A stretch of 64,000 nt of DNA. It comes from Mucilaginibacter sp. Lineage in GTDB: Bacteria; Bacteroidota; Bacteroidia; Sphingobacteriales; Sphingobacteriaceae. The stretch spans positions 153,800 to 217,799 of the forward strand of contig JAQBOM010000009.1 in the NCBI GenBank assembly GCA_028288025.1, given 5' to 3'. The notes below the pieces were generated by a model, which was given only the letters and a program-made list of their open reading frames with translations, ran no database searches and was not told the origin of the DNA. Of the stretch, positions 58,415 to 64,000 are shown piece by piece. The position numbers were made by a program, and so were the translations under genes. Position 1 is the stretch's first letter; each line of letters starts with the position of its first letter.

Positions 58415-59461
58415 ATGAATTTTAATGACGAACTGCTGCGATGGTATTATCAGAACAAGCGCGAACTGCCGTGGCGTAACACAACGGATGCCTATATTAT
58501 TTGGCTGTCTGAAATAATTTTGCAGCAAACGCGTGTTGATCAGGGGCTTCCTTATTTTTTCCGGTTTGTGGAAAAATATCCGGACGTTACCAGCTTTGCC
58601 GCCGCCAGCGAGGATGAGATATTAAAACTATGGCAGGGCCTGGGTTATTATTCGCGGGGGCGCAACATGCTAAAAACCGCCCGCCAGGTACAGCAACTTT
58701 ATGACGGTAAATTCCCGCAAAGCTATACCGAACTGTTAAAGCTAAAGGGTATTGGGCCGTATACCGCAGCGGCAATTGCATCCTTTTCGGCAAACGAGGC
58801 CAGGGCGGTGGTGGACGGAAATGTTTACCGGGTATTGGCCCGGTATTTTGGCATTGATGAGCCAATCAACAGCACAGAAGGAAAAAAAATATTCCAGGCT
58901 ACAGCCGACGAATTGCTTAATATAGAACAGCCTGCTATCCACAACCAGGCCATAATGGAATTTGGCGCCACGTTATGTACGCCTAAAAATCCGGCCTGCG
59001 GGATATGCCCGGTTCGAACCGGGTGCCGTGCATTTATTAGTAACGCTGTAAAAGTATTACCGGTAAAATTGAAAAAGGGTAAAGTACGCGACAGGTTTTT
59101 CAATTATTTTTTATTTACAGATGGACATACTGTCCTGTTAAATAAACGCAATGAAAAGGATATATGGGCCAATATGTACGACCTGCCTTTAATTGAAACA
59201 TTATCCTTGCTTTCGCAAAAAGAATTGGTAGCTTTACCTATAGTAACACAATTCTTTGGCACGAATATTAACATATTAGAGTTTTCGCAGGTTAAAATTC
59301 ACCTGCTCACTCACCAGCGCCTGCACGTACGCCTCATCCGACTACAAAACAAGCCTGTTAAACTTAGCGAGCAGTGGTTTTATATCCCTGTTGAAGATTT
59401 AAAAAGATTAGCAATACCAAAAATACTTTTTATATTTCTAAAAAATATTTTTAATTTGTAA
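58415..59461 (+). CDS. mutY: A/G-specific adenine glycosylase
   Basis: A 348-residue base-excision enzyme that removes A opposite 8-oxoG. It has the catalytic Glu in WLSEIILQQTRV, helix-hairpin-helix LKGIGPYTAAAIASF, the catalytic Asp in AVVDGNVYRVLARYFG, and the [4Fe-4S] ligands C-x6-C-x2-C-x5-C in CTPKNPACGICPVRTGC. The C-terminal NUDIX-like domain recognises 8-oxoG. A TTG 14 codons upstream is an alternative start; the ATG at 58415 begins at the family N-terminus. The ssb gene follows after 23 bases. Confidence 0.95.
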   Translation: MNFNDELLRWYYQNKRELPWRNTTDAYIIWLSEIILQQTRVDQGLPYFFRFVEKYPDVTSFAAASEDEILKLWQGLGYYSRGRNMLKTARQVQQLYDGKFPQSYTELLKLKGIGPYTAAAIASFSANEARAVVDGNVYRVLARYFGIDEPINSTEGKKIFQATADELLNIEQPAIHNQAIMEFGATLCTPKNPACGICPVRTGCRAFISNAVKVLPVKLKKGKVRDRFFNYFLFTDGHTVLLNKRNEKDIWANMYDLPLIETLSLLSQKELVALPIVTQFFGTNINILEFSQVKIHLLTHQRLHVRLIRLQNKPVKLSEQWFYIPVEDLKRLAIPKILFIFLKNIFNL

Positions 59462-59484
59462 AACATTTTATGTCAATCTAAAAC

Positions 59485-59904
59485 ATGTCAGGTATTAACA
59501 AGGTAATATTAGTAGGCCATCTGGGCAAAGACCCCGAAATACGCTATTTGGAAGGGGGAGTGTCTGTGGCTAGTTTCCCCCTGGCAACGTCAGAATTTTT
59601 TAATAAAGACGGCCGTAAGGTTGAACAAACCGAATGGCACAACATTGTAATGTGGAGAGGGCTCGCTGATGTAGCCGCTAAATTTCTCCAAAAAGGAAAA
59701 CTCGTTTATATCGAAGGTAAGTTACGAACGCGTACTTTTGACGATAAAGAAGGGAATAAAAGGTACACTACCGAGGTGATTGCCGAAAATTTTACCCTTC
59801 TTGGCCGTAAAACAGATTTTGAAAGCGATGGTGCATCGCAGCAGACGGCAAAGATAAATGAAACGCGAACTGATGGACATGCCACCGACGGCATGTCATA
59901 TTAA
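59485..59904 (+). CDS. ssb: Single-stranded DNA-binding protein without the usual acidic tip
   Basis: A 139-residue protein with a full OB fold: INKVILVGHLGKDPEIRYL, TEWHNIVMWRGLADVAAKFL (cited in part), GKLVYIEGKLRTRTF. It coats single-stranded DNA as a tetramer. The C-terminal tail is short and ends DGMSY instead of the conserved DDxPF tip that recruits repair and replication enzymes. This suggests a specialised or secondary SSB. It is probably co-transcribed with mutY. A strong terminator follows. Confidence 0.94.
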   Translation: MSGINKVILVGHLGKDPEIRYLEGGVSVASFPLATSEFFNKDGRKVEQTEWHNIVMWRGLADVAAKFLQKGKLVYIEGKLRTRTFDDKEGNKRYTTEVIAENFTLLGRKTDFESDGASQQTAKINETRTDGHATDGMSY

Positions 59905-59927
59905 ATTTCCAATTACACACCTTATAT

Positions 59928-59961
59928 AAAAAGCCATCCGGAGAGATCCGGTGGCTTTTTT
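59928..59961 (+). terminator. Rho-independent terminator after ssb
   Basis: The stem GCCA-CCGGA with TCCGG-TGGC (one bulged T) is flanked by five A residues and followed by six T residues. Because of the A and T tracts it may also stop the convergent S9 peptidase transcript. Confidence 0.82.
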
Positions 59962-59984
59962 GTATAAATTGAATCGCAGGTGAG

Positions 59985-62171
59985 CTATCTCGCTCCCGGC
60001 GGGCAATGGTCTTTTAAATATTGGGTATACAAAGTTTGCAGATGTTTCGTTGTACCCGGCCCCTCAAATATGCCATGTGTGCGGTTAGGGTACGACATCA
60101 GCTGGAACTGCCTGTTATATTTTACCAGTTCGTTAATCAGCATTTCGGCATTTTTATAATGCACGTTGTCGTCGCCGGTTCCGTGTACATACAATAAATT
60201 ACCGCGCAGGTTTTTAGCGTAGGTAACGGGCGATCCTTTTATAAATACTTCCCGCCCGGCTTCATCTGTTGGTACGCCCATGTAGCGCTCCTGGTAAATA
60301 TTATCATAAGTCAATTCCCATCCAACAGCTGCTACCGATATGCCGGTTTTATATATTTCGGGATGCTGAAACATCAGGTTCAGCGTGCATGAACCGCCGC
60401 CGCTCCATCCCCACACGGCTACTCTTGTTGAGTCGATAAATGGCCATTTTAAAATCTCTTTCGCGCCCATAGCCTGGTCCTGTATGTTAACGATACCAAT
60501 ATTTTTATAAATAGATTTGCGCCATGCGGCGCCTTTCGGTGCGGGCGTCCCCCTGTTGTCGAGCGACATATAAATGTATCCGTCATCCGCCATATTGCCG
60601 ATGTATTCGCCGTTGCGGCCGCTGCCATACGAATCGGTTACCGTTGCGCCCGCAGGCTCGCTGTATACATAAAATACAACAGGGTATTTTTTCTTCGGAT
60701 CAAAATTGGTTGGTTTTACCATCCAGCCGTCCATTTCAACGCCGTCAACAGTTTTTACTTTAAAAAACTCCGGCTTGTTTTTAGCATCCTGGTTTAATTT
60801 GATCACGGCGCCGCTCATGTGCTTGTGATCGGGCAGGCTTACCACTTCGCTTTGATACGGCGTGTAAATATTCGAAAAGTTATGCAGCCCGATTTTGCCG
60901 TTCGGCGAAATTTCATAACCATTTGTTCCCTGCTCGTCTGCCGGCGTCACACGCTCGGCCTTGCCACCGTTCAGTTTTACACGGTACAGGTATTTTTGCG
61001 TGGCGTTATCTGGCGATGCAATGAAATAAATGTTTCCACCTGCCTCATCCAGCAATGTCAGGCTGATCACGTCATAATCACCTTTCGTTATTAAAGTTTC
61101 TTTACCCTCCCTGCTGATCTTATAGATATGCCGCCAGCCGTCTTTCTCGCTCACCCAAATAAAATCTTTCCCTTTGTTTATCCATTCCCAACCAGTGGGG
61201 TCGCCACCGTTCCAGCGCGATTTGCCGTCGATCCAGGCATTGTCATGCTCTTCGTGTATTAACCGGGTTGTGCCGTTTGAAACATTGCCTATAAATAGCC
61301 GGCTCTCGTTTTGCGCGCGGTTCAATTGCTCAAGAATGATCTCATTTGAGCTGGTGGTCCACTCCATGCGGGGTATGTAATGCTGTACCGCGTCGCCCGG
61401 AACATTTATCCAGTTGGTTTTACCGGTGCTGATATCAACCACGCCCACTTTACACGAGCTTGGGTCTTCGCCGGCCACCGGGTACTCTACCGGCACCACA
61501 AATGGGTAAATGGAGTCGGTGGTATTTAGCATAAAATAATTTTTGATCTTAGTGGCATCAATTTGCCAGTAGGCAATTGCCCGGCTATCAGGCGACCAGC
61601 GGAAGCCATCCCTGCAATCAAATTCTTCTTCGTAAGCCCAATCAAATGTGCCGTTAATGAGTTTTTTGCTGCCGTCGAAGGTTAATTGTTTAACTGTTCC
61701 GGTCGCAAGGTCCTCGGTAAATAAATTGTGCTCGCTTACATAAGCGGCCTTAGCGCCGTCGGGCGAGAGCTTGGCAAACATTAGCGAAGACGAAGGCCTC
61801 GCTTTTCCGATTTGTTTTAACGTTTTGGCGGCAAGGTCATAAACCCAGTAATCGCCGCGGGTATTATAGCGCCAAACCCGTTTGGTATTGGTGAATATTA
61901 GTACTTTTTGTCCATCGTCGGATAAGGTGAAGTTGGCCACCGTCAGTGACTGCTGTCCTGCCGGTGTAAGCATTTCCTTCGATAGCAATACCGTTTTTTT
62001 ATCCGCGTCGCGGGTATCCAGTTCCAGTACCTGGTTTCCTTGTACCCGGTAATACTGGTAGCCATCGGCGGCCCAGTGCGTTTTGCCGCGCTGGGCGTTT
62101 GCTGCCTGGAAAGAAAATAGTTGTAAAATTAACAGGGCAGTTAACCCTGAAAGGCTGGACTTGATATTCAT
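59985..62171 (-). CDS. Secreted S9 family peptidase (dipeptidyl peptidase IV-like)
   Basis: A 728-residue exported serine peptidase with a signal peptide (about 1-26), a DPP-IV-type beta propeller (about 85-460, with FDWAYEEEFDCRDGFRWSPD, cited in part) and an alpha/beta hydrolase domain (about 490-728). The nucleophile is Ser590 in GWSGGGS; the acid is in VHGTGDDNVHY and the base in YPNRTHGIF. The double-Glu EEEF of the propeller is the N-terminus-binding motif of DPP-IV enzymes. It removes N-terminal dipeptides in the periplasm. Confidence 0.94.
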   Translation of the reverse strand: MNIKSSLSGLTALLILQLFSFQAANAQRGKTHWAADGYQYYRVQGNQVLELDTRDADKKTVLLSKEMLTPAGQQSLTVANFTLSDDGQKVLIFTNTKRVWRYNTRGDYWVYDLAAKTLKQIGKARPSSSLMFAKLSPDGAKAAYVSEHNLFTEDLATGTVKQLTFDGSKKLINGTFDWAYEEEFDCRDGFRWSPDSRAIAYWQIDATKIKNYFMLNTTDSIYPFVVPVEYPVAGEDPSSCKVGVVDISTGKTNWINVPGDAVQHYIPRMEWTTSSNEIILEQLNRAQNESRLFIGNVSNGTTRLIHEEHDNAWIDGKSRWNGGDPTGWEWINKGKDFIWVSEKDGWRHIYKISREGKETLITKGDYDVISLTLLDEAGGNIYFIASPDNATQKYLYRVKLNGGKAERVTPADEQGTNGYEISPNGKIGLHNFSNIYTPYQSEVVSLPDHKHMSGAVIKLNQDAKNKPEFFKVKTVDGVEMDGWMVKPTNFDPKKKYPVVFYVYSEPAGATVTDSYGSGRNGEYIGNMADDGYIYMSLDNRGTPAPKGAAWRKSIYKNIGIVNIQDQAMGAKEILKWPFIDSTRVAVWGWSGGGSCTLNLMFQHPEIYKTGISVAAVGWELTYDNIYQERYMGVPTDEAGREVFIKGSPVTYAKNLRGNLLYVHGTGDDNVHYKNAEMLINELVKYNRQFQLMSYPNRTHGIFEGPGTTKHLQTLYTQYLKDHCPPGAR

Positions 62172-62285
62172 TTGTTTTGAACTAATATGGGTTTCATCAA
62201 TTGCCGCATTATTTTTCCAATAAATAATGCCGCTGTAAATTTTGCGTTAAATTAGCACTTTAAAGCTGCCAAAAAATCCCTTGTA

Positions 62286-63818
62286 ATGAAAAAAATACTT
62301 TTCCTGATTTTTGCCTGTTTTATTGGCGTAGCGCAAACGCATGCCCAGCGTATCGACCGCAGCAAGTTTATTAAAGATAGCCTCGACTATTATGTGAACC
62401 GCGCGTTAACCAATTGGCGCGTACCCGGCGCGGCGGTATGTATTGTAAAGGATGGCAAAGTTGTGATGATGAAAGCCTATGGCATAAAGGAACTTGGCCT
62501 GGCAAATAAAGTGGATATCAATACCCTGTTTATGATCGGCAGCAATACCAAGGCATTTACAGCTACAGCACTGGCTATGCTGCAAGCGCAAAACAAGCTT
62601 TCGCTGGATGACAAGGTAACCAAATACCTGCCCCAGTTTAAGCTGGAAAATAAATTGGCAGGCGAACAGGCTATTATTCGCGACCTGTTATGCCACCGGC
62701 TGGGGCTGCAAACTTTCCAGGGTGATTTTACTTTTTACAATACCAATCTGAGCCGGAATGAAGTTATTGAAAAACTGGGATTAATTAAGGCGGTTTATCC
62801 CTTCCGCACCAAATGGGGCTATACCAATGCCGCATTTTTAACCGCCGGGCAGATCATCCCGGTTGTAAGCGGCAAGCCATGGGAGATATATTTGAAAGAA
62901 AATATTTTTGCGCCGTTAGGTATGTCCAATACCCTCGCGTTAAGCACCGATATGCCTAAATCATTAAACCGGACCGTGCCACATACACTCATTGACGGCA
63001 GGCTGTCGGCTATTCCGTATGCGCAGCTTGATAACCTGGCGCCTGCCGGCGCAATCAGCTCATCCATAAACGATATGAGCAAATGGGTAATGGCTTTATT
63101 GAACGATGGCAAGGTTGGTGCAAGGCAAGTGATACCGATGGCGGCAATAGCGGCCACCCGCGAGGCGCAGGATATTGTGGGCAGCGTTCGTCATTTAGAT
63201 GGCGAAACGAATTATGAGCTTTACGGACTGGGTTGGTTTATACAAGATTATGCGGGACGCAGGCTGATTATGCATACCGGTGGAGTAAATGGCTATGTAA
63301 CTTCGGTAACCCTTGTGCCGCAGGAGCATTTGGGTATCGTGGTGTTGACCAATACCGACCAAAACCAATTTTATGAAGCCCTGCCATGGGAAATTATGGA
63401 TGCCTATTTTAAAATGCAGTACCGGGATTACAGCGATACCTATTTAAGTTTTTATAAAGCCAACACAGCCAATGAACAGGCCGCGGATAAAAAATTACGC
63501 GATTCCGTAGCCATGAACCGGCCTCCCGCACTGCCCGTGGCAAACTATACCGGTAAATATGTAAACGGAATATATGGCAGTATGACTGTAACGCAGGGCG
63601 AAAACAACGACCTTGAAATTCGCTTTGAGCACCACCCGCGTATGTATGCCCACCTGCAGCCGTTGGGCGGCAACCGGTTTTATGTCACCTTCTCCGACCC
63701 GGTTTTTGGAAAAGCGGTTTTCCCCTTCACCATACAAAACGGAAAGGTAACAGGTGTACGGGTTAAAGTAGCTGATTTTGTGGAGTATAACCCGTATGAG
63801 TTTAGGAAGGTGCAGTAG
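62286..63818 (+). CDS. Secreted serine hydrolase, beta-lactamase class C family
   Basis: A 510-residue exported protein with a signal peptide (about 1-20). Catalytic motifs are Ser86-x-x-Lys89 (GSNTKAF), Tyr179-x-Asn181 (YTN) and HTGG near residue 337, the set of class C beta-lactamases, DD-peptidases and esterases. A C-terminal lipocalin-like DUF3471 domain (about 415-510, with YTGKYVNGIYGSMTV) follows. Family members cleave D-amino-acid peptides or esters; true beta-lactamase activity is unlikely. It is divergent from the S9 peptidase gene. Confidence 0.92.
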   Translation: MKKILFLIFACFIGVAQTHAQRIDRSKFIKDSLDYYVNRALTNWRVPGAAVCIVKDGKVVMMKAYGIKELGLANKVDINTLFMIGSNTKAFTATALAMLQAQNKLSLDDKVTKYLPQFKLENKLAGEQAIIRDLLCHRLGLQTFQGDFTFYNTNLSRNEVIEKLGLIKAVYPFRTKWGYTNAAFLTAGQIIPVVSGKPWEIYLKENIFAPLGMSNTLALSTDMPKSLNRTVPHTLIDGRLSAIPYAQLDNLAPAGAISSSINDMSKWVMALLNDGKVGARQVIPMAAIAATREAQDIVGSVRHLDGETNYELYGLGWFIQDYAGRRLIMHTGGVNGYVTSVTLVPQEHLGIVVLTNTDQNQFYEALPWEIMDAYFKMQYRDYSDTYLSFYKANTANEQAADKKLRDSVAMNRPPALPVANYTGKYVNGIYGSMTVTQGENNDLEIRFEHHPRMYAHLQPLGGNRFYVTFSDPVFGKAVFPFTIQNGKVTGVRVKVADFVEYNPYEFRKVQ

Positions 63819-63820
63819 GT

Positions 63821-63860
63821 GATTTCGGATTTATTCAATTGCGGATTTCGGAATTGTGAA
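63821..63860. repeat. Heptad array (GATTTCG type) near the right edge
   Basis: GATTTCG, GATTTAT, GATTTCG and AATGCGG-like units follow the serine hydrolase stop. The rest of the window to 64000 shows nothing I can name. The word recurs at 45046 and in radA. Confidence 0.65.
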
Positions 63861-64000
63861 TGCGGAATAAAGCCACGTCATGCCGAATTTATTTCACTGT
63901 TGTCCGGTAAAAAATCAATTTAATAAAAAAGCTTCATTAAAATGATTATTTGAAGGATTATGTCTTGAATCCAATTTCCAAGCCCATTAATTTAAGTTGA

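Noticed and set aside
58981..59030. tRNA-like GGTTCGAACC sequence
   Set aside because: It encodes the Fe-S cluster loop of MutY; no cloverleaf can be formed around it.
62195..62235. GCCGCATTATT ... AATAATGCCGC dyad in the divergent S9 peptidase / serine hydrolase gap as an operator
   Set aside because: The dyad has a mismatch in the GC part and AT-rich arms; too weak to call.

Overview
The window reads as chromosome of a Bacteroidota bacterium of the family Sphingobacteriaceae, most like Mucilaginibacter or Pedobacter. The reasons are a GLPGLI-family protein beside a TonB-dependent receptor-like protein, LytS/LytTR signalling, many secreted glycoside hydrolases and peptidases, the long form of IspG, a HemC-HemD fusion, TANNTTTG-type promoters and a lack of clear Shine-Dalgarno sequences. 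I see no rRNA, tRNA, prophage, transposase or CRISPR array.

Layout. 1-3.5 kb: envelope pair (TonB receptor start, GLPGLI protein) and a divergent LytS/LytTR two-component pair. 3.6-8.4 kb: GH2 glycosidase, Gfo/Idh/MocA oxidoreductase and an unknown lipoprotein. 8.5-11.1 kb: RlmI-like methyltransferase and an MlaF/MlaE-type lipid transporter. 11.4-15 kb: small zinc ribbon, SDR, and a PspC / LiaF-like / RDD envelope-stress set. 15-20 kb: ispG, poxB, ABC ATPase. 20.3-22.5 kb: ECF sigma factor, putative anti-sigma factor and outer-membrane barrel operon. 24-38.5 kb: a long minus-strand run with most of the C5 haem pathway (hemJ, hemE, hemL, hemB, hemCD, hemA, hemH), an embedded OmpR-type two-component system, and ispH. 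It is interrupted by a three-gene AT-rich island and a RelE-type toxin-antitoxin insertion that duplicated the hemA 3' end. 38.6-45 kb: waaA, then a nucleotide-sugar operon (ugd, UDP-glucuronate decarboxylase, galE, rfbB, CpsB-type phosphatase). 45-52.6 kb: MacB-like permease, TlpA-like thioredoxin, a dead antitoxin gene, IscA, acyl-CoA mutase and dnaA. 52.7-64 kb: radA, HEPN/MNT pair, RNase G, a 29-residue basic protein, TPR protein, HU, mutY, ssb, an S9 peptidase and a class-C serine hydrolase.

The most unusual feature is a dispersed family of heptanucleotide foldback arrays. At more than 20 places, 4-10 near-identical 7-bp words repeat in exact register, usually followed by their reverse complement after a loop. 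The word differs between loci but is homogeneous within a locus. The arrays fill co-directional or convergent gaps, occur in none of the nine divergent promoter gaps, and are also read in frame inside three housekeeping genes: ispG (twice), radA and waaA. There a 7-bp DNA period becomes a 7-residue protein period. One such repeat type brackets the HEPN/MNT module and another abuts the dead antitoxin gene. Separate inverted-repeat elements (TCATTGCGAGG type, TCATTTCGAC type and a GTAGAGACG hairpin) also lie between genes.
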